Assembly (NCBI GenBank): GCA_947311255.1
Contig: CAMZKL010000021.1
Span: 1 to 55,824, forward strand
DNA from: an uncultured Chlorobiota bacterium
GTDB lineage: Bacteria > Bacteroidota > Bacteroidia > Bacteroidales > JAADGE01
Reading direction: 5' to 3'
DNA length: 55,824 nt
The notes under the pieces are model-generated. The model made no database searches and had not been told where the DNA came from. It saw only the letters and a list, made by a program, of their open reading frames with translations. The translations under genes were made by a program, and so were the position numbers. Below are positions 28,282-37,678 of this stretch, piece by piece (positions within the stretch are counted from its first letter, which is position 1; each line of letters begins with the position of its first letter).

Positions 28282-29637
28282 ATGTTTGATAAAAAAGTAA
28301 TATTCACAATTTTAGTTTCTATGATACTTGCTACAATCATTGCTTTGTATTCAAGTAATAAAGACAAAAATGAATTAAATAAAGCTTTGTTTATTAATAA
28401 AACATACACAAAAAAAAAATATGATGTAATTGTTGCAGGAGATTCTAGAACTTACAGGGGAATATCTTCTAAAATTATTAATAATAAGCTGAATTTATCT
28501 GTTTTAAATTTAGGTTATTCTTCCGCTGGATTTAATAAAACTCTGTTTGATAAAATTGATGAAAAAATATCACAAAAAAGTAAAAATAAAATCTTAATCT
28601 TGGGGATTACACCTTTTTCTTTAACCGCTCAGGCTTCTTTTAACGGACATTTAAAAAGATTAGAATCTTTAAAAAAAGAAGAAGTTTTGGAATATATGTA
28701 TTTATTCCCTGTTAAAAGTTTTTATTACTCCATTACACCTGATGATATAAGAAAATTAATTATACACAAAGGTAGTAAAAATGAAAATTATCAACAAGAA
28801 TATCATATTAATGAAGGCTGGATAGCATCTTGGTATTTGAAACCAAATGAATATGCGGCATTAAAATCGTATAAAAAAACTTTCACTGATACTAAAATTT
28901 CAAATCAAATAATTGAAAATTTGTATATTAAAATACAAGAATGGAAAAAAGAAGGAATTTCTGTTTTCGGATATATTGTACCGTCTTCAATTAATATGAC
29001 TGAATTAGAAAGGAACATTGGAAAGTTTAATCAAAATAAATTTATTAAAGGTTTTATAAAAGTAGGTGGAGAGTGGATAAACATTGAAAATAAATATATA
29101 AGTTATGACGGTAGCCATTTAGAAAAAGAAAGTGCAATACACTTATCTGAAGAAATTTCTAGCAAAATTCTTAATAATAATATTATTTCAAAATATGATT
29201 CTACAATTAAGGTAAATAACATTTATAACATAGATTATATTTACAAATTTGAAACAACTTTTGAAAAAGATACTGGACTTCAAATTGAAAAAGGAAAAGG
29301 GATTTTAGGCTCCAATGCTGTATTTGTTGATAAAAAATATAATACATTTGTTTTATATAAAGAACGATTAAGAAAAAAAGGTGTTAAAAAGATTTCTTTA
29401 GAAGTATGTGTTCTTTATAAAGACAAACAAAGCATAGCTAATTTAATATGTAATATCGGAGGAAGTATAACAAGCTTTAATTCTAATTATACTTGTATCC
29501 CAAATAAATGGTGCAGATTATATCTTACAGTAGATTTTCCTGAAAAGATTACAAATGCAGATGATATTACAGTTCTTATAAAAAGCAAAAAAGGGACTAA
29601 GATTTATATTGATGATTTTAGACTTTATATGTTGTAA
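28282..29637 (+). CDS. SGNH-hydrolase-like membrane-anchored acetylation partner (AlgJ/DltD-like)
   Basis: This 451-residue protein has an N-terminal membrane anchor (about residues 7-24) and an extracytoplasmic SGNH-like domain. Block I is AGDSRTYRGI with Ser55, and the block V pair Asp276-x-x-His279 is present in YDGSHLEKE, so the catalytic triad looks complete. Residues after about 310 form a separate beta-rich domain (FETTFEKDTGLQ ... KIYIDDFRLYML) that resembles a carbohydrate-binding sandwich; this is inference. It is joined to the MBOAT gene by 7 bases and should be co-transcribed. Together they would acylate a surface polysaccharide or glycoprotein glycan. The target glycan is unknown. 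Confidence 0.8.
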   Translation: MFDKKVIFTILVSMILATIIALYSSNKDKNELNKALFINKTYTKKKYDVIVAGDSRTYRGISSKIINNKLNLSVLNLGYSSAGFNKTLFDKIDEKISQKSKNKILILGITPFSLTAQASFNGHLKRLESLKKEEVLEYMYLFPVKSFYYSITPDDIRKLIIHKGSKNENYQQEYHINEGWIASWYLKPNEYAALKSYKKTFTDTKISNQIIENLYIKIQEWKKEGISVFGYIVPSSINMTELERNIGKFNQNKFIKGFIKVGGEWINIENKYISYDGSHLEKESAIHLSEEISSKILNNNIISKYDSTIKVNNIYNIDYIYKFETTFEKDTGLQIEKGKGILGSNAVFVDKKYNTFVLYKERLRKKGVKKISLEVCVLYKDKQSIANLICNIGGSITSFNSNYTCIPNKWCRLYLTVDFPEKITNADDITVLIKSKKGTKIYIDDFRLYML

Positions 29638-29669
29638 AAGAAACGTCTGTATTCAAGTAATAATTACAA

Positions 29670-31247
29670 TTATTTTAACATATACAAATCAGCATACCCT
29701 TTTGGAGAAGTATAAATATGCTTATAAAATTGATTTAGATTTTCGCTTATTTCAGTATTTAATTTAAACTCTTTGTGTTTATGATATATTAAAACATAAT
29801 CAATATTTTTTATATTCATATTTATAGATTTTGGCATATGAGCAGGGTTATGTTCCATTATTCTTTTATTTCCTAACATCAATATTGGCAGTTTTGCGTA
29901 ATTCCAAACAATTGGAAATTGTCCTTGGTTTTGAGGGCTTTTCAAATTTACAACAGCTTTGTCAATGCCAACATAACATGGGAAATGCAAATCAAACCAA
30001 TTGTCTGAATTTCTCACGGCATAAAGTACACTATTTGCCTTAATATGGTCTTCAACCATATGAATATCTTGAATAATTTCATTCAAATGCTTATGTTCTT
30101 TTGTTCTATAATTTTGTAGATAAATAAATGAAATCAGCAGAATAATCGTAGATAAATATACAATTATTTTTGGATATTTTTGCATTGAAAGAGTAATTAT
30201 TAATGTAAAAAAGAACATTAAACCAATTCTATTGGTTAAACTTCCTGCTGATATTCTGTCGGGTAAAAAATAGTATAATGCTAAAAAGAAAAAAGAAATT
30301 ATAAACCAAATATTTTTGATTGAAAAAATTTCTTCCAAACGTTTATCGTTTTTTAAATATGAAATTCTTATTAATATGCTTGCTAATAATATCATTAAAA
30401 CGTTAAAAATGGGAATATTGCCAACAGCCTCGTTGTCATGATGGAAAGCTACCAGTTGTCTAATTCTTAATAAAAAATAAGTCAGTTCTTTAAAACTATA
30501 ACTAACTGAAAGAACAGTACTGTCAATGCTCATAACATATTTGATATAAACTATCCATAATACTATCGCAGGTATTGCAGAAATTAATATCAATACTAGT
30601 CTGTTAATTAAACTCTTAAAAGAAATATCTTCCTTTCTTATTTTTTTAAAAATAAAATCAAAAACTGTATACAAAAATATACTTATGCCCGTAAGAGCAA
30701 ATACAAACGCATGCGATAGAAAAGAAAATAATAACAATAAACCAAAAATAAGAATGTTCTTTTTGTTGAATTTTGAATGTCTTATTAAATAACCAAATGT
30801 CAGAAAAAAGGGTATAAAAGCAATACTAAACGAATAATATCCCATCATAAAGTACATAGAGTAAGCAAATGGAAATATTAATATTGACATATAATTATTT
30901 TCTTTATTTACCGAATTAATAAGATATCTGAAAGAGAAAGCAATAGAAACAATATAACTCATTATGAAGAGTTTCTCTGCCAACCAAGCTGAAAAGAAAA
31001 ATCTGAAAAAAGCAAGAAAAAAATGACCTGACCAATATCCTACGATAACACTATTAATTTTAAAAAACTCAGATATTGATGAATTTCCTTTTAACAATTC
31101 AACTAAAATATTTGCATTATATAGATGCTGAGGACCATCTAATGAAACATAATATTTATGGAAAAATAATGGAATAATACTCAATAACAAGAAAGCGAAA
31201 AAAAATAATCTACTAGATAGTAACTCACGTTTAAAATTTAATCTCAT
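29670..31247 (-). CDS. Polytopic membrane protein, GT-C glycosyltransferase-like
   Basis: The 525-residue product has about 12 membrane segments and a short C-terminal extracytoplasmic part (about 400-525). The first loop after segment 1 contains VSLDGPQHLYNANIL (about 34-48), an acidic loop placed like the catalytic aspartate of GT-C enzymes that use lipid-linked sugars. No further family motif is certain, so the donor and acceptor are unknown. It is transcribed away from the glycosidase lipoprotein gene across a 71-base gap; the complement of CAAAAATA at 31270-31277 is a perfect -7 box for it. It converges on the MBOAT-SGNH pair. Confidence 0.65.
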   Translation of the reverse strand: MRLNFKRELLSSRLFFFAFLLLSIIPLFFHKYYVSLDGPQHLYNANILVELLKGNSSISEFFKINSVIVGYWSGHFFLAFFRFFFSAWLAEKLFIMSYIVSIAFSFRYLINSVNKENNYMSILIFPFAYSMYFMMGYYSFSIAFIPFFLTFGYLIRHSKFNKKNILIFGLLLLFSFLSHAFVFALTGISIFLYTVFDFIFKKIRKEDISFKSLINRLVLILISAIPAIVLWIVYIKYVMSIDSTVLSVSYSFKELTYFLLRIRQLVAFHHDNEAVGNIPIFNVLMILLASILIRISYLKNDKRLEEIFSIKNIWFIISFFFLALYYFLPDRISAGSLTNRIGLMFFFTLIITLSMQKYPKIIVYLSTIILLISFIYLQNYRTKEHKHLNEIIQDIHMVEDHIKANSVLYAVRNSDNWFDLHFPCYVGIDKAVVNLKSPQNQGQFPIVWNYAKLPILMLGNKRIMEHNPAHMPKSINMNIKNIDYVLIYHKHKEFKLNTEISENLNQFYKHIYTSPKGYADLYMLK

Positions 31248-31269
31248 TTTATTTTTTTTTAGAAGAAAA

Positions 31270-31291
31270 CAAAAATAATATATTAAATTTG
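31270..31291. promoter_or_regulatory. Divergent -7 boxes between the GT-C-like and glycosidase genes
   Basis: The complement of CAAAAATA (31270-31277) reads TATTTTTG on the minus strand, and TAAATTTG (31284-31291) reads on the plus strand. Both fit TAnnTTTG and are only 6 bases apart, so the two promoters would compete. Neither has a clear -33 TTTG at the expected distance. Confidence 0.4.
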
Positions 31292-31318
31292 GTTTTTTAT
31301 AAAAGATACAAAAATTTT

Positions 31319-32956
31319 ATGTTAAAAAAAATTATTAAATATTTATTCTTTATATTTTACATTTTATTTGTGATAAGATGTAATGATACAAATAAAAAAA
31401 TACAAAAATCTGAAAACGATTTTATTTATATAGATGGAAAATATTTTAAATATAAGAATGATAAATTCTTTCCTCTAATGCTTAATTACTCTGTTTGTCT
31501 GAGGCAAGTAAACGAGGAATATGTAATGGCACCTATAAAAGACTATGAAGATAAGAATGTCTATGAAGGCAACTCAAAAGATAGTATCCAAAACGTTTTA
31601 AAAGGGCATTTTCAATTACTCAAAGAATTAGGTTTTAATTCAATAAGATTTCATGGTATTAGTAATGTATCTAGAAATGATACAACAGGTGATTATTTAG
31701 TAAGAGTAAATAAAAAAGGAGGAAATTCAAGATTAAATATTACGGATAATCCTGATATTTATCTTAGTGCAATAGGAGAATTGGTTAGTATTGCAGAAGA
31801 AAAAGGATTAAAAGTTATGATATTGTTTAAAGCTGATATTGATGACCCAAAACGTCGTGATTTCGTTATTTCAATGTTAAAATATTTTAAAAAAAACAAT
31901 ACTATATTTGCTTATGACTTATTCAATGAGCCCCTTTATTTTGATAATAAAAAATTACCTAACTGGAAAAAGCACAGAAAAAAGGAAGATGCCTATAAAA
32001 TAACTCTCACTTGGAAAAGAATGATGAATAAGTATGCTCCCAACCATTTATTCACAATAGGATTTGCTGAGCCTATTGAAGTTTTTGAATGGGATCCGGA
32101 AATTCTACCTGTAGATTTTGTTGCATTTCATACATATCATCCTTTAAGGGTTCCTAATGAAATTTATTGGTTTAGTAAATATATAAATAAACCCTGGATG
32201 ATTGGAGAGACCTCGTTACCTGCTGATAATGATTCTATTATGTATTCAGAGCAAGCTCAGTTTATGAAAGAAGTTTATTCCAGAATCGTAAATTGCGGAG
32301 GTGCCGGACTGGGCTGGTGGGGATTTCAAGATGTAAGTTGGGGAGGTTTTGAACATGACTTTACCAGTATTGCAAATCATAGAGGTGTTACGTTTTCTAA
32401 AGATAAAAAATATAAAATTAAAGGATCTTTTAAACCAGCTGCTTATGAGGTTAATAGATTAAAGGATATAAAACCAACGGGAGATTGTCCTTGTATGACA
32501 AATTACTACAATATGTTGGGATATGAAAATATTGTTCTCATCGGAAAAATTATAAATGGTAAAACTAATGAACCAATTGAAGGTGCTGTCATAAGAGGAT
32601 GGAATAAATGGTGGGGAATTGCTGCAAATACTTATACAAATGCTGATGGTTTATATACCTTATATTCAAATACTGAATTTGTTCATTTTGAAATTTCTGC
32701 TCCTGGGATGTCAAAAATTACATTTAACTATAATGCTACCTATGAGCCTACATATAAGCATAATTATACCCTCGAAAATCTACCAAACAAAAATTTAGAA
32801 TATCACAAAATATCTTATTCCCAATTTTTAAATAAAGATACCAAAGAAAAAGATTATAATTTTAAGATTTTTAATTTTGATAAAGATAAATTTCATAAAG
32901 CAAAATTTAAAGGAAACATTGGAATAAAGAAATTATATCCAATATTATTAAAATAA
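31319..32956 (+). CDS. Glycoside hydrolase family 5-like lipoprotein with C-terminal carboxypeptidase-regulatory-like domain
   Basis: This 545-residue protein is predicted to cleave a beta-linked glycan at the cell surface or in the periplasm. It has an N-terminal hydrophobic stretch ending IRCNDTN; Cys20 could be lipidated although Arg at -1 is atypical for a lipobox. The clan A (beta/alpha)8 signatures are present: SIRFHG near 112, acid/base Glu204 in DLFNEPLYF and nucleophile Glu297 in WMIGETSLP. A beta-sandwich of the CarboxypepD_reg type follows (about 405-480; GKIINGKTNEPIEGAVIRG ... NADGLYTLYS). The ATG at 31319 is preferred over an in-frame TTG 30 bases upstream because it starts the signal sequence. 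A GT-C-like gene follows after 23 bases, so both probably serve one glycan pathway. Confidence 0.8.
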   Translation: MLKKIIKYLFFIFYILFVIRCNDTNKKIQKSENDFIYIDGKYFKYKNDKFFPLMLNYSVCLRQVNEEYVMAPIKDYEDKNVYEGNSKDSIQNVLKGHFQLLKELGFNSIRFHGISNVSRNDTTGDYLVRVNKKGGNSRLNITDNPDIYLSAIGELVSIAEEKGLKVMILFKADIDDPKRRDFVISMLKYFKKNNTIFAYDLFNEPLYFDNKKLPNWKKHRKKEDAYKITLTWKRMMNKYAPNHLFTIGFAEPIEVFEWDPEILPVDFVAFHTYHPLRVPNEIYWFSKYINKPWMIGETSLPADNDSIMYSEQAQFMKEVYSRIVNCGGAGLGWWGFQDVSWGGFEHDFTSIANHRGVTFSKDKKYKIKGSFKPAAYEVNRLKDIKPTGDCPCMTNYYNMLGYENIVLIGKIINGKTNEPIEGAVIRGWNKWWGIAANTYTNADGLYTLYSNTEFVHFEISAPGMSKITFNYNATYEPTYKHNYTLENLPNKNLEYHKISYSQFLNKDTKEKDYNFKIFNFDKDKFHKAKFKGNIGIKKLYPILLK

Positions 32957-32979
32957 TAATAAAAACATTAACATAAGTA

Positions 32980-34734
32980 ATGAGATTAAATATTTTTTTT
33001 CAAAAAAACTCTGTAAGTATGATAGTTATTATACTTTTTATAATAGCTATATCATTGGTCAATCTCAATCAAGATACATACAACACTAAAGAGGGGGTTA
33101 TTAAATACGACGTAAAATCGTATTACGCTTTTTTGCCTGCAGCAATTATTGAAAAAGACCTTTCCTTTAATTACATTGATAAACTTCCTATAAAAGATAG
33201 ATACATATGGATATGGCCATCCTACACAGAAGAAGGGAAAAAAATTATGTTAACGACTTGTGGATTATCAATTATGTATTCTCCTTCCTTTTTCTTAGCA
33301 CATGGAATAGCAAAACTAAACCCTAATATTGAAGCAAACGGATATACAAAACCATATCATGTTGCTTTAACCCTTAGTGCATTTGTTTATTTTGTATTAG
33401 CACTATTTATATTAAGGAGGATACTATTAAAATATTTTGATGACAAAACTACTGCTTTAACACTTTTTTTTATTGGAGCAGGAACAAATTTATTCCATTA
33501 TATAACTTACGAAGCTCCATACCCACACGCTTATAATTTCTTTTTAATAATTTTATTTTTGTATTTGATTTTACGGTGGTATAATAAGACTTCAATAAAA
33601 AACACAATTTTTTTAGGTTTAATAGGAGGATTAATTACATTAATACGCCCTACTAATATTATAGTGTTATTGTTAATCCCTTTATTCGGCGTTACAAGTA
33701 TTAAAAGTCTAAAGCAGAATATAATATTTTTGGTAAAAAAATGGTATTTAATTATAATTATGATGATTGCATTCGTAATCGTTTGGATACCTCAATTCTC
33801 TTATTGGTACTATATAACAGGAAAAATCTTTTATTTTTCCTATGGAACTGAAGGTGGTAAATTTTTCTTTAATAATCCTCAAATTACAAACTTTTTAGTT
33901 AGTTATAAAAAAGGATGGTATATCTATACCCCATTAATGCTAATAGCAACAATTGGAATGTATAGACTTGTAAAAATTAAAAATGATTTTTCTTGGGCAA
34001 TATTACTTATATTAGTCATTAACATTTACTTGCTATCTTCATGGTGGAGTTGGTGGTTTGGTGGTTCTTTTGGGCAAAGATCAATGGTTGATATTTATGG
34101 ATTAATGGCTTTCCCTCTTGCTGCAGTTATTGCAAAAAAAAGAAAATATAAACTAAGCAAAATAATATTACTTACCATTTTATTTATTTTAACAATTTTT
34201 AATCAATTTCAAATACAACAGCATAGAAATAAAGCTATTCATTATTGGTGGACCAACAAAGAGGCTTATTGGGAAACTTTTTTAAAACTAAAACCAACTT
34301 GTAAATATTGGAAAATTATTCAAATACCAAATTATATAAAAGCAAAACAAGGTATTTATGAGTTTACATTTCCATATGATAAACATATGAAAATTACAAA
34401 AGAAGATTTGGAAAAAGAAATTTTATTTTCCATCAAAAAAAATAAAAATTTGAAAGACAGCCTTGTCTTGATAGCAAACAAAAAAAACATTAGTTTTGAT
34501 TCTGTTTGCAACAATTTTTCAAACAATCTCATTAAAACTAAAAAGGCAAAAAAACATTTTGATATACTTAAGATAAGAAAATTAGAAAAATACATACAAG
34601 GATGTAAATCGTGGAAAGAAGAACTTGAAAAAAAGGCAAAAAAGAATAAAATGTCATTATCTATGGTCATAAATAATGAAGCAAAAAGAGTGTATTTCAG
34701 ATATTCGCAACAATATAAAGATACTTTTAAATAA
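32980..34734 (+). CDS. Polytopic membrane glycosyltransferase-like protein (GT-C/GT39-like)
   Basis: This 584-residue protein has about ten to eleven membrane segments in residues 12-420. The first external loop has YDVKSYYAFLPAAIIE (about 44-59), where the Asp sits as in GT39/PMT-like enzymes, followed by a typical PxY...SPSFFLAH re-entry. The last 140 or so residues form a soluble lysine-rich tail (ITKEDLEKEILFSIKKNKN ... KKAKKNKMSLSMVINNEAKR), which is unusual for the family. It is 23 bases downstream of the glycosidase gene and likely in its operon. The sugar donor and acceptor cannot be read from the sequence. Its stop lies only 9 bases from the convergent flippase-like gene. Confidence 0.7.
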   Translation: MRLNIFFQKNSVSMIVIILFIIAISLVNLNQDTYNTKEGVIKYDVKSYYAFLPAAIIEKDLSFNYIDKLPIKDRYIWIWPSYTEEGKKIMLTTCGLSIMYSPSFFLAHGIAKLNPNIEANGYTKPYHVALTLSAFVYFVLALFILRRILLKYFDDKTTALTLFFIGAGTNLFHYITYEAPYPHAYNFFLIILFLYLILRWYNKTSIKNTIFLGLIGGLITLIRPTNIIVLLLIPLFGVTSIKSLKQNIIFLVKKWYLIIIMMIAFVIVWIPQFSYWYYITGKIFYFSYGTEGGKFFFNNPQITNFLVSYKKGWYIYTPLMLIATIGMYRLVKIKNDFSWAILLILVINIYLLSSWWSWWFGGSFGQRSMVDIYGLMAFPLAAVIAKKRKYKLSKIILLTILFILTIFNQFQIQQHRNKAIHYWWTNKEAYWETFLKLKPTCKYWKIIQIPNYIKAKQGIYEFTFPYDKHMKITKEDLEKEILFSIKKNKNLKDSLVLIANKKNISFDSVCNNFSNNLIKTKKAKKHFDILKIRKLEKYIQGCKSWKEELEKKAKKNKMSLSMVINNEAKRVYFRYSQQYKDTFK

Positions 34735-34743
34735 TACCCTTTT

Positions 34744-35628
34744 TTATAATTTTTTTCTGTTAAAATACATACTAAAAAAGAAAATAAAAACCTCTCCAGA
34801 AATAAACCACAACCTAGAAATAACTGATATTGTAGTTGCAATTTCAAGAGGAATTCCTGTTAGTACCATAAATCCAGTCATTATTCCCTCTCGCACACCT
34901 ATGCCGCCAGGTACAATTATTGCAAGAAGTCCAAGCGTAACACCAAGCGGAAAAATAAAACCTGCAGATAATTCTGCCTCAGGGTATATCGACTTTGCGA
35001 AGAAATAAAAAGCAAAAATCCAAAAAGTCCAATAAATTAGAATATAAATTAAAATATTAAGACTCTCTTTGAATGTAATTTGTGGCAATTCAAGTTCTTT
35101 TTTAAGAAATCTTTTCATAAGATAAATAAGTATTTTTCTTACTTTGTCTGAAAAATTAAAGATTGTTAAACCCAAAAAAAGAACTGTAACTCCAATTGTA
35201 AACTCATCAATTCCGTGAAAAATAATTAAAGGAACTGCACTAAGTAACAGTCCAAGCCAAACGTAAAGCAACTGTTCTTTTAACGAGGCATAAGAAGCTG
35301 TCTTAAGAGAATGTTTATTCCCTACGGCTTTAGATGCTCTACCTAATATTACCCAAATTTTACCTGGAATATATTTTGCAAAAACTGCCAAACCGTGCGA
35401 TGCAATTGCTTTTGATTTTGAAATATAAATATTATGTTTCCGTAAAACATTCCACCAGCTTATGGCACTAAAAGAAAAACCTGACCAAAGAAACAATATT
35501 GAAATAATTAAATAAGAATAATTAAATTTTAAATTGTTAATTTGCAAATAGTCAAATTTATATAAATAATATACAAGAAAGGCTAGTGAAAGATAAAGCA
35601 GTATGTTAAAAATTAGTTTCTTATTCAC
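34744..35628 (-). CDS. Flippase-like membrane protein (LPG synthase TM domain family)
   Basis: The 294-residue product has about eight membrane segments and the signatures of the UPF0104/AglD/MprF transmembrane domain: FAKYIPGKIWVILGR (about 88-102) and the C-terminal PGGIGVREG (about 241-249). Members are thought to move lipid-linked substrates or to serve as membrane partners of glycosyltransferases; the exact activity is not settled. Its start overlaps the end of the GT2 gene by 8 bases (35621-35628), a strong sign of translational coupling, and this GT2-flippase pair is frequent in bacteria and archaea. Confidence 0.85.
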   Translation of the reverse strand: MNKKLIFNILLYLSLAFLVYYLYKFDYLQINNLKFNYSYLIISILFLWSGFSFSAISWWNVLRKHNIYISKSKAIASHGLAVFAKYIPGKIWVILGRASKAVGNKHSLKTASYASLKEQLLYVWLGLLLSAVPLIIFHGIDEFTIGVTVLFLGLTIFNFSDKVRKILIYLMKRFLKKELELPQITFKESLNILIYILIYWTFWIFAFYFFAKSIYPEAELSAGFIFPLGVTLGLLAIIVPGGIGVREGIMTGFMVLTGIPLEIATTISVISRLWFISGEVFIFFFSMYFNRKKL

Positions 35629-36586
35629 TTTTATAGTCTTCTGCTAATTTCTTATTATAATCCATATCAAACCACATCGCAAAAAAGATAAATAATATAC
35701 CCATAATTGAAGCAAACATCCAAGCTAAAAAATTTATTTTAGGAATATTATTAAACTCTATCCAAAAATAAATAAACCTAACTGCCAACGGAACACTTAA
35801 TAACAACAAGGAAAAACCAGAAAAATAAAACAAAATTAACGGATGCGAATCTCTTATAATATATTTTTGTTTTAATCTGTAAAAGAATAATCTAAGTAAA
35901 AGCCATGAAATTGTAAAAATTACTTTCTTAATTTTCATTTTTGATTGCTCTCCTACATTATAAACCGGAGGAGTAATTATATCTTGTACCCTAAAATTAT
36001 AAACATTTAGTTTAACAAGCAAATCATTTGGTTGCCCATAGCGTTTATACATTTTATCCCAATTTATTGTATGAAGTGCTTTTTTGTTTATTGCAGTATA
36101 GCCTGATTGTGAGTCAGCAATATGCCAGTAACCGGAGGCTATTTTTGTAAGAAATGATAATATTGAATTTCCTATATATCTTATACGAGGTATTTTTTCA
36201 TATGCTTCGCCTGATAATAATCTGTTTGTTTTTGTATAATCAGTTTTTCCTTCCGCAACAGGTCTAATAACTCTTGGTAATTCATTTGGATCCATTTGTC
36301 CGTCACCTGCCATTACTACTGCAATATCAAAATTATTATCTCTTGCCCATTTGTAACCTGATGCAATTGCTCCTCCAACTCCTTGATTAACTTTGTGTTC
36401 TATTAAAACTACTTTATTATTTGTTTTAATGTATTCTTTAACAATCTCAACAGTTTTATCTTTGCTTAAATCATCAATTATTACAATTTTGTCAATATAT
36501 TCAGGCATTGTATCTATTACTTTGCCTATTTGAGTTTCTTCTTTATATGCAGGAACTACAACTGCAATAGTTTTATTGTTAAACAT
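35621..36586 (-). CDS. Family 2 glycosyltransferase (polyprenyl-phosphate sugar transferase-like)
   Basis: This 321-residue protein has a GT-A catalytic domain (about 5-215) followed by two hydrophobic segments (about 230-310). GT2 motifs are VVVPAYKEE (about 9-17), IIDDLSKDKT (about 35-44), NQGVGGAIASGY (about 67-78), the metal-binding GDGQMDP (about 93-99) and SQSGYTAI (about 161-168). It resembles dolichol/undecaprenyl-phosphate mannosyl or glucosyl transferases, which make the lipid-linked donors used by GT-C enzymes such as those nearby. It is the first gene of a two-gene operon with the flippase-like gene and is divergent from the xdhC-like gene across 73 bases. Confidence 0.9.
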   Translation of the reverse strand: MFNNKTIAVVVPAYKEETQIGKVIDTMPEYIDKIVIIDDLSKDKTVEIVKEYIKTNNKVVLIEHKVNQGVGGAIASGYKWARDNNFDIAVVMAGDGQMDPNELPRVIRPVAEGKTDYTKTNRLLSGEAYEKIPRIRYIGNSILSFLTKIASGYWHIADSQSGYTAINKKALHTINWDKMYKRYGQPNDLLVKLNVYNFRVQDIITPPVYNVGEQSKMKIKKVIFTISWLLLRLFFYRLKQKYIIRDSHPLILFYFSGFSLLLLSVPLAVRFIYFWIEFNNIPKINFLAWMFASIMGILFIFFAMWFDMDYNKKLAEDYKSE

Positions 36587-36647
36587 ATTTTTTTTTACAA
36601 AAATATAATAATATTGTGTTTTATAAAAAATGAGTTCCTTTTTTTAA

Positions 36648-36655
36648 TACTTTTG
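36648..36655 (+). promoter_or_regulatory. -7 box placed for a leaderless xdhC-like transcript
   Basis: TACTTTTG matches TAnnTTTG and ends 4 bases before the ATG at 36660. The usual start site is about 5-7 bases after the box, so the transcript would begin at or next to the start codon. No -33 TTTG sits at the expected distance. Confidence 0.35.
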
Positions 36656-36659
36656 TAAC

Positions 36660-37598
36660 ATGAACATCATAAGAAAAATTATAGAAAATATTAATAATAA
36701 CAAAAAACTTATACTTTTAATTGTTGTTGTAAATAAAGGCAGCAGTCCTGGAAGGCAAGGTTTTAAAATGTTAGTTGTTGATGATGGTAAAAGATATGGA
36801 TCAATTGGAGGCGGAGCAACTGAACATAAGTTGGTAAACAGAGCATATAAAATGCTTGAAGAAAATATTTCTACACCTGAATTGCACGAACAAATTCACA
36901 GAACAGAAGAAGCAATGCACGCATCCGGCATGATTTGTTCGGGAGAAAATACTGTTATTTTATATCCCATAGACAATAAGTATATGTCTGATTTTGGGGC
37001 TGTTAAAAAATGTGTTGATGCTAAAAATGAAATAACTTTAACATTAGGTATTAATGAATTAAAGATAGAAGAAGGGGCAGAAATTTCAGGGCAATATGAA
37101 TTTAAAAACGATATTTATAAGGAAGTTTTAGGATATAAACATATCGTTTACATTGTAGGTGGTGGGCATGTGGGACTTGCTCTTTCAAAACAAATGAAAA
37201 TGTTGGAATATACAGTTAAAATTTATGATAACAGACCAAATCTTGATACTTTAGAAGCTAATAATTATGCTGATGAAAAGAATATTATAAATTTTGATAA
37301 AATTGATGAATTTATTCCAAATGGTAAAAATATTTACATTGTTATAGCAAGTTTCAGCCATACTCATGATAAAAAAATATTGACAAAACTATTAAATAAA
37401 AAAGTTGCTTACCTAGGAATGATGGGAAGCAAAAATAAAGTAAAAGAAATTTTCAGTGATTTAAATGAAAAAGGATATTCCAAAGAACAGTTAGAAAAAG
37501 TTTCTGCTCCGATAGGTGTAGCAATTAAAAGTGAAACTCCGGAAGAAATTGCTGTTAGTATTGCTGCTGAAATAATAAAAACAAAAAACACTATTTAG
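36660..37598 (+). CDS. XdhC/CoxI-family protein
   Basis: This 312-residue protein has the two XdhC parts. The N-terminal XdhC/CoxI domain shows NKGSSPGRQGFKMLV (about 24-38), YGSIGGGATEH (about 46-56) and SGMICSGENTVILY (about 89-102), with the cysteine in the usual place. A Rossmann-like domain follows with IVGGGHVGLAL (about 162-172), YLGMMGSKNK (about 250-259) and PIGVAIKSETPEEIAVSI (about 281-298). XdhC delivers sulfurated molybdenum cofactor to xanthine dehydrogenase-type enzymes. No xanthine dehydrogenase or molybdopterin gene is visible, so its partner lies elsewhere or its role differs. Start chosen at the first in-frame ATG. Confidence 0.85.
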   Translation: MNIIRKIIENINNNKKLILLIVVVNKGSSPGRQGFKMLVVDDGKRYGSIGGGATEHKLVNRAYKMLEENISTPELHEQIHRTEEAMHASGMICSGENTVILYPIDNKYMSDFGAVKKCVDAKNEITLTLGINELKIEEGAEISGQYEFKNDIYKEVLGYKHIVYIVGGGHVGLALSKQMKMLEYTVKIYDNRPNLDTLEANNYADEKNIINFDKIDEFIPNGKNIYIVIASFSHTHDKKILTKLLNKKVAYLGMMGSKNKVKEIFSDLNEKGYSKEQLEKVSAPIGVAIKSETPEEIAVSIAAEIIKTKNTI

Positions 37599-37606
37599 TG
37601 TCTGTT

Positions 37607-37676
37607 CACAGAGCCTCTGTGTATCTTAAGAACAAAGATTTTATAGATTTGGTCTATTTTGTGAGTTCTCTCACAA
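37607..37676. terminator. Two hairpins between the convergent xdhC-like and thioredoxin genes
   Basis: CACAGA/TCTGTG (37607-37621, GCC loop) and TTGTGAG/CTCACAA (37659-37676, TTCT loop) lie between the two convergent stop codons. Neither is followed by a strong T run, so they may be weak bidirectional terminators or mRNA end structures. Confidence 0.4.
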
Positions 37677-37678
37677 TA

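Noticed and set aside
31289-31318. Upstream TTG start for the family-5-like glycosidase
   Set aside because: It would put ten residues with several charges before the signal sequence, and it overlaps the candidate -7 box.
34676-35008. A 110-codon plus-strand frame overlapping the flippase-like gene
   Set aside because: It is opposite a protein with clear family motifs and has no recognisable features of its own.
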